A stretch of DNA of 64,000 nt from an uncultured Hungatella sp. (GTDB taxonomy: Bacteria; Bacillota; Clostridia; Lachnospirales; Lachnospiraceae): positions 15,019 to 79,018 of the forward strand of contig CAJUEJ010000017.1 of NCBI GenBank assembly GCA_910585435.1, read 5' to 3'. Under the pieces are notes generated by a model. It was not told where the DNA came from. It made no database searches and saw only the letters and a program-made list of their open reading frames with translations. Positions within the stretch are counted from its first letter, which is position 1, and the number at the start of each line of letters is the position of its first letter. A program made the position numbers and the translations under genes. Of this stretch, positions 1 to 9,500 are shown one piece after another.

Positions 1-50
1 TTTTTTAAGAGAGATTTATTAGATGAAAAATTTATCGGATATTCCGGGTA

Positions 51-156
51 TACGGGAGCGGTCTGGGAAACTTCCTTGCACCCATCTTTGTGGCTGATTT
101 TCCGCCAGAAAATCATCTTACAAATCTGGGCACAAAGAGTTTCCCAGACCGTTCTA
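51..156. repeat. Fold-back element upstream of the STAND gene
   Basis: A perfect 14-bp inverted repeat, cggtctgggaaact at 59-72 and its complement at 138-151, extends with G-T pairs to about 18 bp. Inside it are further complementary pairs: ctttgtg (84-90) with cacaaag (131-137), and gattttc/gaaaatc closing a five-base loop. The piece can fold into one branched hairpin of about 100 nt. It may be a miniature element or a structured leader; there is no second copy in the window. Confidence 0.55.
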
Positions 157-202
157 CAGACAGAATGGAGGAGAAGATTCGGATGCCTAATGCAGCAGGG
201 CT

Positions 203-3200
203 TTGGATGAAAATTTTCAAAATTATTATGGGATGAATTATCATGGTATCGGCGGTGTGGGGAAATCTTCTCTGCTTCACCAGCTGGAGAAGGAGCTTTT
301 GGGCTCTGAGGAGGATGGGCAGAGGCAGGGATGGGACTTGGGGGCGGAGGCCTGCGCCCGGGCGCGGAGTAAGCTGGCGGCTTTGGGGAAGAAGCAGAGG
401 CCGGTGGTTCTGCGGGCGGACTTTGATGATTCGTCTTTAAATACGCCGGAGGATGTTCTGTTTCGTTTTCGGACCCAGATTCTGAGCCAGTACCCAGGAG
501 CGGTCTTTCCGCTTTTTGACATGGCCATGCACCGTCTGTCTCAGAAGTACGGGAAGCCTCTGCCGCCTGAGGAACAAAAAGAGCTGCTGATTGACAATCC
601 GGTTCTGTCCTTTGCCCTGGATACGGTGGGGGATCTGGCCGGGATTGGGATGATTATCGGCGCGGCCAGGACGGTTATGCAGGTGAGCCAGGGGGTATCC
701 AGGCATCTTCTTGAGCGTAAGAACAGCATCCGCAGGGCCAATCTGGAGATGGCAAGAATGAGCGGGCCGGAGCTGGCAAAGCGGCTGCCCTACTATTTTT
801 CTATGGATGTTAACGCCATGGACCTGCCGCTGGTGTGCGTTTATCTGGATACGTATGAAAAAATGGTCAGCAGGGCCGAGGGAGCGGGCAGCTCTACCGG
901 ATTTACGGAGGAGTGGCTTTGTGGGGAAGCTGGTTTGCTGCATAATCTTGGTAATGGGGTGTTTGCCATTGCAGGGAGGGAAAGGCTTGCCTGGGAGGGG
1001 CTTGTGGAATGCCGCTATATAGAGGCGCTTTCCAGGCAGGACAGCGTAGAGTTCCTGGATGGCTGCGGTATCCGGGATGCCAGGCTCCAGGAGGAGATTT
1101 ACTGGCTTACCGGGGGAGAACCGGTGTACCTGGATTTGTGTGTGGATGAATATGAGAGTTTGAAGGACAGGGGGAAGGAGCCTGGGCCGGAGGATTTTGG
1201 AAGGAACCGGGAACGCCTGGTGGAACGGCAGATTCGGTATGTGCCGGTGAATCTGCGGGAGGCGGTATTTATCCTTTCGGCCATGGGGCGTTTTACAGAC
1301 CGGCTGTATCAGCTTCTGGCGGAGAAGATTCCTCAGCTGCCTTGCAAAGGCGGAACGGAATATGAGCTTCTGACCCATCTTACCTATATTCAGGAGGAGG
1401 ACGGGGGATGGAGCATCCAGCGTTCTGTGGCGGATATTCTTTCCGAAAAGCTGCCTTCTGCCACCAGGGAACTGGTAACGGAGGTTCTTTTTCAGATTGC
1501 TGACAGAAAATTTCAAGGTTCTCATGGGGAGGATTTGGAGGAGGAAAGCCTTGACGCTCTCTATGTGCTTTTTGAGATGGACGGGGAAAAGCATCCTTCT
1601 CCAAGGCTTGCCAGGGCCATGACGGACAGGGCCAAAGAGGAACAAAGAAAACGGCATTTTGCCAGCTCCGCAGAGTGGCAGCTTCGCGGTGTGGAGATGT
1701 GGAAGCGTCTGGGAGACTGTCCTGGACAGCTGATGGAAAGCTATTGTGATATGGCAGAAATCTTTATGGAGATGGGACAGGAAAGACAGGCTGCAAATGT
1801 GTGCCGCGAGGGGCTGGAGTTCTTTTATGGCTGGGAACAGGAGGCTGGCCGGGGGCAGGAGGCTGGCTGGGGGCAGGAGGCTGACCGGGAGCAAGAGACT
1901 GGCTGGGGGCAGGAGGCTGACCGGGAGCAAGAGACTGACTGGGGGCAGGAGGCTGGCTGGGGGCAAGGGGCTGGCCGGGGGCAGGAGGCTGACCGGGAGC
2001 AGGAGGCTGGCTGGGAGCAGGAGGCTGACTGGGAGCAGGAGGCTGGCTGGGAGAAACAGGCTGCTTTGGGGAAAAAGGATTGGAAGGAAGGGGCAGCTTT
2101 GGAGGAATGTTTCCGCTTCTTAAAAACTTGTGCCCGGATTTATGAAAGCACTGCACCAACAGAGAAGGAGGCGCCTGCTGTCTGGAGAGCGCTTCTTGAG
2201 CTGCGGCGCAGGCTGGCGCCTCAGGAACGGAGAGAGATTCTGGAGACAGAATATGAGCTGGCTATGTATCAGGAGGACTGTGAGGCCCGATACGGGATTT
2301 TAGAGAAATTACTGGAGGGTTTTGAACAGCTGGATGGGGAAAATAGGGAACAGCATCCGGACACACTGCTGGTTCTGGATTCTATGCAGGATGCCTGCCG
2401 CGGCCGGCAGGATGAGCTGATGCGGGAGAGCCTGGACAGCAGGTGTTTCATTCACCGGAATTTCCACAAGGCAGAACCAGATACAGAGTCAGGGAGTTTT
2501 GAGGAGGGAATGGAAGAATATCCGTGCCGTGGGGAAGAACTGGAGGCAGAGATACAGAGATGGCAGGATATAAGATTAAAGCACTGCGAAATAATCTGGA
2601 ATTGGGACTTTAACCTTTCCCAGGATTTGGAGCTGGACAGGCTGAATATTTTGGAGAGATGGTGCTGCCAGACGACAGCCATGGAAGAAGAGCAGCTGTT
2701 TTCTGTCTGCCAGCAGCTGTATGAGGTATATAAGAAAAAGCTGGGGCCTCTGCATCCTTCCACATTAAAAGCCGGTGGGAATGGGGTAAGTATTTTTGTG
2801 AGAACCATGAACAAACGCCAGATACGAGACCAGGCGTTTGACGGCGGCAAGGATTCAGACGCCTATAAAATCATAGACAGTATGCCTGACGGAATAACCT
2901 ATGATTTCATACTGCCGGATTTATTTAAGGACCCGGAAAGGCTGATTCATAAATGCAGGGTATTTATCGGCCTGTGCTATGAGGCTTTAGGCAGCGGCCA
3001 TCCCTTTATCTGCGATGCGAAGGAGCCGCTGGCCTGTATCTATGAAAGCTGCGGCAGATATGATGAGGCCATTGCCTGCCGGAGGGATATGGCGGAGGGA
3101 TACGCCGGATTCTACGGCAGGGACAGCTCTCAGGCTGTGGCCTCCTGGCGGCGGCTGGTGGATCTTCTTCTCAGATCCGGCCGCTGGGAGGAGGCGGTTT

Positions 3201-3817
3201 CCCGGCAGGAACAGCTTGGAGCAGCGCTGAAAACGGCATCGGATAAAACAGAGGCCTGCTGTCAGCTGGACCGTCTGTGCGGTATTCTGTACGCATTGCT
3301 GAACCGGGAAATCGGTTCCGGAGCAGAAGCGGTTGGCGAGGATAATCTGGAATATCTGGAAAACCTTAGCCAGACCTGCAGGGAATTGGTACAGATGGCA
3401 GGAGAGCTGCCTGGCAGGAAGACGGACTTCCATGGGCCCAAAAGGCTGTTTGACATTCTTCTGGCATTGTCAAAACAGGAAAAAGAACCTGGAAAAGAGC
3501 GGATGGACAGGCTTTGTCAGGCATTTTGCCAGCTGTCAGGCTTTTACGGCGAAACGGACGGGGAGGCTTTAGACAGGGAAAAGAAGCTGGTTCAGCTGCT
3601 TTGGAAATCAGGATATCTGGAGGAAGCAGCAACATGGCAGGAACATTTTGTTCAGGCAATGAAAGGTACATGGGATGAGGGAGAACTCTTCGGCGAGCTG
3701 GGGAACCTGTTTGATATCCTGCAAGACAGGGTAAAGCAAGAGGCAACATCCACAACAGGCGCCTTGACGGAGGAGTGTGCACAGCTGCTGAAGGAGGTAA
3801 CCGTTTCTGAAACATAA
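203..3817 (+). CDS. STAND-type P-loop NTPase with TPR-like C-terminal repeats, 5' end probably damaged
   Basis: Signal-transduction NTPase. Walker A is GIGGVGKS at residues 15-22, the Walker B-like strand VCVYLDTYE is at about 211-219, a sensor strand FAIAGRE at about 254-260, and the GGEP motif at about 304-307 matches the GxP hinge of STAND/NB-ARC proteins. The C-terminal half is helical with TPR-like units, for example around residues 510-540 and 950-985, which usually serve as sensor or partner-binding surface. Residues about 543-620 are an in-frame tandem repeat. The start is a problem: the frame opens with TTG at 203, or ATG 233, leaving only about 14 residues before the P-loop, whereas relatives carry 30-60 more. 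A good ribosome site (ggaggag near 167) instead serves ATG 183 in another frame, which stops after 17 codons. The gene may be N-terminally truncated or frameshifted. STAND proteins act in defence or regulation; the role here is inference. Confidence 0.75.
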   Translation: MDENFQNYYGMNYHGIGGVGKSSLLHQLEKELLGSEEDGQRQGWDLGAEACARARSKLAALGKKQRPVVLRADFDDSSLNTPEDVLFRFRTQILSQYPGAVFPLFDMAMHRLSQKYGKPLPPEEQKELLIDNPVLSFALDTVGDLAGIGMIIGAARTVMQVSQGVSRHLLERKNSIRRANLEMARMSGPELAKRLPYYFSMDVNAMDLPLVCVYLDTYEKMVSRAEGAGSSTGFTEEWLCGEAGLLHNLGNGVFAIAGRERLAWEGLVECRYIEALSRQDSVEFLDGCGIRDARLQEEIYWLTGGEPVYLDLCVDEYESLKDRGKEPGPEDFGRNRERLVERQIRYVPVNLREAVFILSAMGRFTDRLYQLLAEKIPQLPCKGGTEYELLTHLTYIQEEDGGWSIQRSVADILSEKLPSATRELVTEVLFQIADRKFQGSHGEDLEEESLDALYVLFEMDGEKHPSPRLARAMTDRAKEEQRKRHFASSAEWQLRGVEMWKRLGDCPGQLMESYCDMAEIFMEMGQERQAANVCREGLEFFYGWEQEAGRGQEAGWGQEADREQETGWGQEADREQETDWGQEAGWGQGAGRGQEADREQEAGWEQEADWEQEAGWEKQAALGKKDWKEGAALEECFRFLKTCARIYESTAPTEKEAPAVWRALLELRRRLAPQERREILETEYELAMYQEDCEARYGILEKLLEGFEQLDGENREQHPDTLLVLDSMQDACRGRQDELMRESLDSRCFIHRNFHKAEPDTESGSFEEGMEEYPCRGEELEAEIQRWQDIRLKHCEIIWNWDFNLSQDLELDRLNILERWCCQTTAMEEEQLFSVCQQLYEVYKKKLGPLHPSTLKAGGNGVSIFVRTMNKRQIRDQAFDGGKDSDAYKIIDSMPDGITYDFILPDLFKDPERLIHKCRVFIGLCYEALGSGHPFICDAKEPLACIYESCGRYDEAIACRRDMAEGYAGFYGRDSSQAVASWRRLVDLLLRSGRWEEAVSRQEQLGAALKTASDKTEACCQLDRLCGILYALLNREIGSGAEAVGEDNLEYLENLSQTCRELVQMAGELPGRKTDFHGPKRLFDILLALSKQEKEPGKERMDRLCQAFCQLSGFYGETDGEALDREKKLVQLLWKSGYLEEAATWQEHFVQAMKGTWDEGELFGELGNLFDILQDRVKQEATSTTGALTEECAQLLKEVTVSET
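1829..2061 (+). repeat. 18-bp coding minisatellite in the STAND gene
   Basis: About 13 imperfect copies of an 18-bp unit (consensus ggctggctgggggcagga) encode alternating (E/G)QEAGW and EQEADR blocks. The length is a multiple of three, so copy-number change preserves the frame. It lies between the NTPase core and the TPR-like region and probably forms a flexible or extended charged linker. Confidence 0.9.
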
Positions 3818-3917
3818 ATTTCTCTTACCGGCAGTTGGTTTGGCTACCGGTTTTATTAAGATATGGAATGCAGGAAGCTTTGTACTAACATACAACGTCA
3901 TTGAGAGTTTTTATCCT

Positions 3918-5849
3918 TCAGTCCGGCGCCCCTGTTTCCAAACCATATTCCATGAGAATCCGGCGTTCATATTCCGGGTCTTCCTTCATCCGGCTGAAGG
4001 TTTGGGCGATGGCATCGATGAATTGGGGGATATCACCGGCGGTTTCATGGATTTTTGCGGCAAGCTGTCTGTATTTCTGCTCTTGCTGCTGCCGGTGGAT
4101 ATACTGTGCCAAATCATGGGTGGGATACGCGGTGATATCAGGATTTTCATAACATTCGTCCACATAATCCAAAAGGATTTCTGTCAACGCAGAGTCAGAG
4201 CCGGGAACTGCCACGTCATTTATGAAAGCATCTAACACCTGGTCCAGAAAATCATTTTCAAAATCATCGTCATCCGGGGACAGTTCGCTTTGTATCTCAT
4301 AGGGAAAATCCATATATACATCAGGCAGGCCGGATGAACCGGGTCTTGAAAAATATCTTTGCGGAGAGGGCAGCTGGAGAAGGGGATATACGGTGCCTTT
4401 CAACAAGACTTCCTCGGATAAAGCTTTATAGGTGGACATATGATTCGCCAGAATCTCCTCCAGTATCCTTTGGTTTGATAAAATATCTTTCAGCAGCTCT
4501 TTGTATGACGGGTTCTTGTATACTTCCGGTAAATTCTCATCCAGTTCTGTCAGAATCTCCTCCAGGGCGGATAACAGGTTATCCAGAAAGCCTTCATCAG
4601 ATAAAATCATACGCAGCATTTCTTTGTTGGACAGAAGATCCTTTAATAAATGAAGGAAGGATAAATTCTGGAACAGTCTGTCTTTATCGAATAAAACCAT
4701 AACATCGTAATAATCGCCGTCATCTTCGTCACGGCAATAGCCTATATGGATGCCGGGCCTGTAATACTGCCGGTAAAAAAGGGGGCATTTCATCATATCC
4801 TGCAGTAAATCCATAGTTTCTTCTTTTTTTGCCTGAGAGGACAGCAAGAGATAACCCAGGAGACGTTCCGTGTTCAGGTCCAGCCGGCCTAGATAGGTCA
4901 GCAGAAGAGGATGACTGGCTTTTAGGATTTGGGGCCGGCAGGTTTTGATTGTCTCAAACAGCTTCTCTTCTATCTGGTTCCGGTCAATCCGTGTCATGGC
5001 ATAATCCTGGGCCAGCAGGGACAGGTCTACCTCCAGGATGTGGGCAAACTTCTCCAGCAGTTCAGGCTCAGGTTTTTTCTCCCCGTTTAAGTATTTGTCT
5101 AAAGTCGGACGGGACATTTGAACCTTACGGGCCAGCTCTTTTTTCGTTATGTGTTTCTTCTTCCGATACCAATCCACAGCGGTTACGGCACAAGAAGAGT
5201 CTGTCTGGGGGCTGGTCTGGGCGGACGCGGCGTCCTGTCCGGAGGAGGACAGGACATAACAGGCACAGGAGCGGCCCAGATGGTTACTGTCATTTATGAT
5301 ATAAGAGATATAGGGTTCCAGGCTGTCATCTGTCTGTGAAAGACAGGCAGTGATTGTCTCCAGCTTCTTTTTTAAAAGCATTGTGGTAGGAAGTGATGCC
5401 AGGGAGGCCTGGAGCTGCCGGGTTATTTTTTGTATATCCACACATTCTTCTGCTGGAGCTCCAAGGTCCTGGATGTCTACACAGAGTGCATCGGCCGCCG
5501 CTTTTATTTTTTCGTAGGTCATATTTTGATTGCGGCCGTTGTAGGAATCAATCAGGGTATTGGAACCCAGATTGCACCGTGCTTCCAGGCCTGAACAGGA
5601 AAGGCCTCTCTGGTCACAATAATATCTTAGATTGTGGCAGGGAAGCAGGCCAAGATTTTTCACATCTACATCAAGGACTTTTGCCGTCTTTTCTACAATT
5701 TCCCGGGGCAGTTTAAGCTTTCTGCCGCTGTATATGTCGGTGAAAGTGCCTTTTTCAAAGCCGCACCGTTCTTCCAGCTCCTGGCATGACAGGTTTTTTT
5801 CTTTTAAGAAATAGGGGAGGCTGCGGCAGTCCAGTAAAGGTTGCTTCAT
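3918..5849 (-). CDS. Multi-HTH (XRE/Cro-like) DNA-binding protein, 643 aa
   Basis: The protein carries three Cro/C1-type helix-turn-helix segments, at about residues 10-66, 73-130 and 225-285. The third is the clearest (KKELARKVQMSRPTLDKYLNG). The remaining 350 residues are helical and acidic with repeated blocks such as LLKDILSNQRILEEILANH, and match nothing I recognise. I place the start at 5849 because an aaagga ribosome site lies 8 nt upstream; an ATG at 5876 has none. It converges on the STAND gene with a 100-bp gap. It could be the repressor or a DNA-targeting partner of the neighbouring accessory genes; this is inference. Confidence 0.75.
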   Translation of the reverse strand: MKQPLLDCRSLPYFLKEKNLSCQELEERCGFEKGTFTDIYSGRKLKLPREIVEKTAKVLDVDVKNLGLLPCHNLRYYCDQRGLSCSGLEARCNLGSNTLIDSYNGRNQNMTYEKIKAAADALCVDIQDLGAPAEECVDIQKITRQLQASLASLPTTMLLKKKLETITACLSQTDDSLEPYISYIINDSNHLGRSCACYVLSSSGQDAASAQTSPQTDSSCAVTAVDWYRKKKHITKKELARKVQMSRPTLDKYLNGEKKPEPELLEKFAHILEVDLSLLAQDYAMTRIDRNQIEEKLFETIKTCRPQILKASHPLLLTYLGRLDLNTERLLGYLLLSSQAKKEETMDLLQDMMKCPLFYRQYYRPGIHIGYCRDEDDGDYYDVMVLFDKDRLFQNLSFLHLLKDLLSNKEMLRMILSDEGFLDNLLSALEEILTELDENLPEVYKNPSYKELLKDILSNQRILEEILANHMSTYKALSEEVLLKGTVYPLLQLPSPQRYFSRPGSSGLPDVYMDFPYEIQSELSPDDDDFENDFLDQVLDAFINDVAVPGSDSALTEILLDYVDECYENPDITAYPTHDLAQYIHRQQQEQKYRQLAAKIHETAGDIPQFIDAIAQTFSRMKEDPEYERRILMEYGLETGAPD

Positions 5850-5890
5850 AAAATATTCCTTTCGGTGAAGAATCATAACAGTTCAGACGA

Positions 5891-6349
5891 CAATGTCATG
5901 ATGTTGGGGTCAAAAGGTCTTTTGACCCCTTTGATACCGGATTGCTCCGTACTTTGTGTCTACGCTCCGCTTCGGTCGTTGCCAAACGGGCATCACTGGT
6001 GCCCGGCAACCCGCAATCCTCAAAAACATTCAAAATCCGCCCTAATCGGGCTACTTTTTCATGTTTTTGGTGGGTCCCAAGTTCAAAAATCCTCTTGCAA
6101 GCAAGCTTGCATCGGATTTTAGACCTTTTGACCCTGGTATCATGTCATTTCGTTAAGGTCCGCCGTGAGAGAGACTTATGTTGTGTTCTCCTGGGCACGC
6201 TCGCGCTACGTGAAGAGCATAGCGGTACATAAGGCGCTAAAAGACAGCGCCTAAGTACCGATGGTCTTCAAGTACCCTGGAGAACACAACATAAGTCTCT
6301 CTCACGGCTATGTTATCTCTAAGGGGTAAGTGTTATGTAAATGGCATTG
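5891..6349. repeat. Family C long-hairpin element, copy 1, interrupted by element A1
   Basis: Terminal caatgtcattt at the left and its near-complement aaatggcattg at the right bound a large imperfect palindrome. The arms at about 6163-6220 and 6268-6308 pair over roughly 45 bp (gagagagacttatgttgtg and its complement). The core hairpin around ggcgctaaaagacagcgcc is shared exactly with copy 2 at 12358-12656. Element A1 (5900-6141) lies inside the left tip. Confidence 0.75.
5900..6141. mobile_element. MITE-like element family A, copy A1 (242 bp)
   Basis: The left end gatgttggggtcaaaaggtc and the complement of the right end, gataccagggtcaaaaggtc, form 20-bp terminal inverted repeats. The element is flanked by the 7-bp direct repeat atgtcat at 5893-5899 and 6142-6148. 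The interior can form stems (ggattgc/gcaatcc, gttgcc/ggcaac, gggca/tgccc) and has no credible gene. It is nearly identical to A2 (54457-54699) and shares architecture with A3 (20967-21160). Confidence 0.85.
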
Positions 6350-6350
6350 G

Positions 6351-6372
6351 TTCAGGGTATCTGAATTGTTAC
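6351..6372. repeat. Short REP-like palindrome family F, copy 1
   Basis: The sequence ttcagggtatctgaattg is a variant of a palindrome (gtaacagttcaagggttatc followed by tgaactgttac) also present at 13453, 24334 and 54714. It abuts the right end of the family C element. Confidence 0.6.
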
Positions 6373-6580
6373 AAAGAATCATATGGCAGGTACGGGCTCA
6401 TTATAGCATAGGCAGGTGACAATTTGCAGTTTTTTGTAAATTTTTTTCTCTGATGGTATTTCCATAAAATTTTATTTTTACATATAGGTCCTTTTTGGAA
6501 ATGTACGGAAATTGCAGGGCTGATTATAATTAGAAATAAGGAGGCCGGAAGGCAGAAAAAGGAGAAGGACAAAGGAGAGC

Positions 6581-9500
6581 ATGAATTACAAAACATTAAT
6601 CGAACAAAATATCGGAACCGTCTATCAGGCAGGGATTGCCACAAAGATTCTGCAGCACATGGACCGGATTCGGAATGTAAGCGACGTATCCCAGGCGCGG
6701 CGATGGGTGATGGAGTTGTTCCAGAACAGCCGGGATGCGGCCTATGACGACCAGCCGGTGAAAATACAAATCGAACTTCAGGAGAATGCCCTGTGTTTTT
6801 CACATAACGGAAAGCCTTTCCGTGTGAAGGATATTTTGTCTATCATTAATCAGGTTTCCTCAAAAAACCCTGGGGAGAATACCATCGGGCAGTTTGGAAC
6901 AGGGTTTATGACCACCTATCAGCTTAGTGAAGAGGTGGAGATTCAGGGGGTATTAAAGGATGAGGGACTTCCTTTCAAGCCCTTTTCCATAAGGATGGAC
7001 CGCCGGGGAACTACCAAGGAGGAGATTCTTGCAGGAATTTTCCATACGATGGAGGAGCTTAAAAAGGCGGATGAGTCCGAAATGGGAGAGGAGTTTGTGA
7101 GGGATGGATTCAATACCCGTTTTCTTTACCATCTGGACAATGAGGAAAGCAGAAGAATTGCGGATATCGGTATGACAGACCTTCAGGAGACCATTCTCTA
7201 TGTGCTGCTGTTTTCAGAGAAGATAGCAAGCGTGGAGCTGATACGTTATGAGGAAGGGACGGCCTGCAGGCTGCTTTATGAACGGGGGGAGGAGCAGGAG
7301 TCAGGGGACGGGTTAAAGCGGCTGTGTATTTTCAGGACCGTAAGGAAAGGGGATACGTGGGAGCAGGAGCCTTATTATCTGGTTCATCTTTCCGAAGGGG
7401 ATATTACCCTGGCGGCCGGATGGGATAAGGGGGATATGAAGAAGCTTTCTCAGTGTCTGCCCAGGCTTTTTGTGGACTTTCCTTTAATCGGAGCGGAGCA
7501 GTTCCCCTTTCCTGTGGTAATCAACTGCCGGCGTTTCCGCACCAACGAGCCCAGAAGCGGCATTACTTTGGTGGACAATCAGGCATCTAAGGATGCTTTG
7601 GTTAACAAGGAGATTATGGACCGGGCGGTGGAACTGTACCAGAGGTTTCTTCACAGCCTGGCAGTACATGGGTATGGGCGTTTGGATTATGTGGTCGGGA
7701 TTCCTTTGTGGAAAAGGGACAGGGAGATATCGGAGACATGGGCCAGGGAACATCTCTATGAAAAATTGTACGGGATTGTCAGCAGGGAGCCTGTGATTTC
7801 TACGGAGCATGGGGCTGTGGCATTTGAAAACCCGGAATTTTATCTGGTGTCCGGAAAAGACCTGGAGGAGACGGCACAGGTCCGGAGGCTGTTGTCTGTC
7901 CTTAAGGGAATCCGGATTGCTGTGGGAGAGGAGGACTGGAATGAGGCTTTTGCTGGTTATGAACCAAGAGATGCGAAATGTCTGGAGCTGGGGAAGGTAC
8001 TGGGCCTTGCCCGGGAATTTTTGGCCGGACGCCTGGAAGAGGACCGGATGGGGCCTATGGCCTGGTGCCAGTCTCTCTATGAGGCGGCTATGACAAATGA
8101 AGGGCTGGCAATGGCAGTCAGGGCAGGGGAAATCCGTATTTTTCCCAATCAGAATCCGGAAGACTGGAAGGAGCGCAGGCTGTTTGGAATCCGTGAGATA
8201 CGGAGGGACCCGGGAATACCGGAAATCTTAAAGCAGGTCTGCGATGTCCTTGACCGGCTGGACAGCTCTAAGGGGGAGGAACCCTTGAAGATTCGGGACA
8301 GCCTGCTTCATCCGGCGTTTGATGACAGGGGATTGAGGGAGCTGGAGGACTATGATACAATCCGCATGCAGAACCACATTATGGCCAGGACAAACCGGAA
8401 ATATCCTGTGCGCAGTTTCAGTATCTATCAGAAGACCTATGAGGATGCCTGGAAACAGGCGTGGCTGCTTCTGACTGCCTGTGGGGAGGATGACAGGCTT
8501 TATCAGCTCTGCAGGCCGGTATACGGGGAAGAGCTTCCCCAAAGGCAGCCGGTTGAAGGAAATGGTTATACAGGAATGTGGCGGAATTCCTGTTATGAGA
8601 TTCTGATTCGCATCTTATATAAGATAAGCAATGAAAAATGTATGGAGCAGCTTTGCCGGGAGCTTCTGCCTGGATGGGCCAGGGAACAGGTATATGAGTG
8701 GTTGAACGGAGTTTATGAAAAGGGGATGTTCTATGTGGGAGAGGCAAATATCCGGCAGATTTGTGCATTTCCCAACCAGATGGGAGAGTTTCTGGCTCCG
8801 TGGGAGCTTAGAAGAGACGAGACGCCGGGGGAAGAGTTAAAAGAGATTGCCTGGGAGTTTGCAGATGTGCATCCGGAATGTGGCGTGTACCGGTTTGCCC
8901 TGGACCGGAGAATCTGCCTGGAACAGGGATACGGGCTTTCGCTTCTTAAGGAGGAGACGGTGGCTTTTGGAATCCACCGGGCAGTCCAGCAGCTTCTTTC
9001 AGGGAAAAATCTGTCGGATGCCCCAGCCGGCCATCAGGAGGCCTGCACCAGGCTTTTGGGATGGATTCAGGAACATATAAGGCAGGCAGAGGTCTATTTT
9101 CCAGGGTTTACCAGGGAGGAGGAGCAGATGAAGCTTCTGACGCCCAAGGCGGCGGTACGGATTCAGAAAAAGGCCAGGGACTGCCAGATGATTTTGCAGG
9201 AGCTGGAGGCAGGAACCATAGAGGAGGCCATGAGGAAGCTGACAGAATATAAGAAGGAAAAGGAGAGGGCAGAATCGGAGGCAGAAGAAGAGGACAGGGA
9301 AGACCAGAGGGAGACATTGTGGGATGATATGGACTGGGATGAGGAGCTGGACGGAATATACGGGGAGGTATCTGACAGACGGAAAGGGGAAATTCTGCAG
9401 GAAATCGGCAGGTCAGGGGAACGGTATGCCATGGAGCAGGTGAAGGAATATTTCCGGAAGCTGGGATATGAGATGCGCCGGGAGACCTTGGAGGAGATTG

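Noticed and set aside
437..1966. 509-codon open frame antisense to the STAND gene
   Set aside because: It is proline/leucine-rich because it reads the G-rich strand and minisatellite backwards, has no ribosome site and overlaps a gene with clear NTPase motifs.
1829..2061. CRISPR array
   Set aside because: The units are contiguous 18-bp coding repeats without spacers; no CRISPR array or cas gene was found in the window.
3829..3857. Terminator after the STAND gene
   Set aside because: Only a five-base accgg/ccggt stem with a long loop before tttta; too weak to list.
5841..6232. Open frames inside element A1
   Set aside because: They recur only because the repeat recurs; no ribosome site or domain, and the other copies are not conserved as protein.
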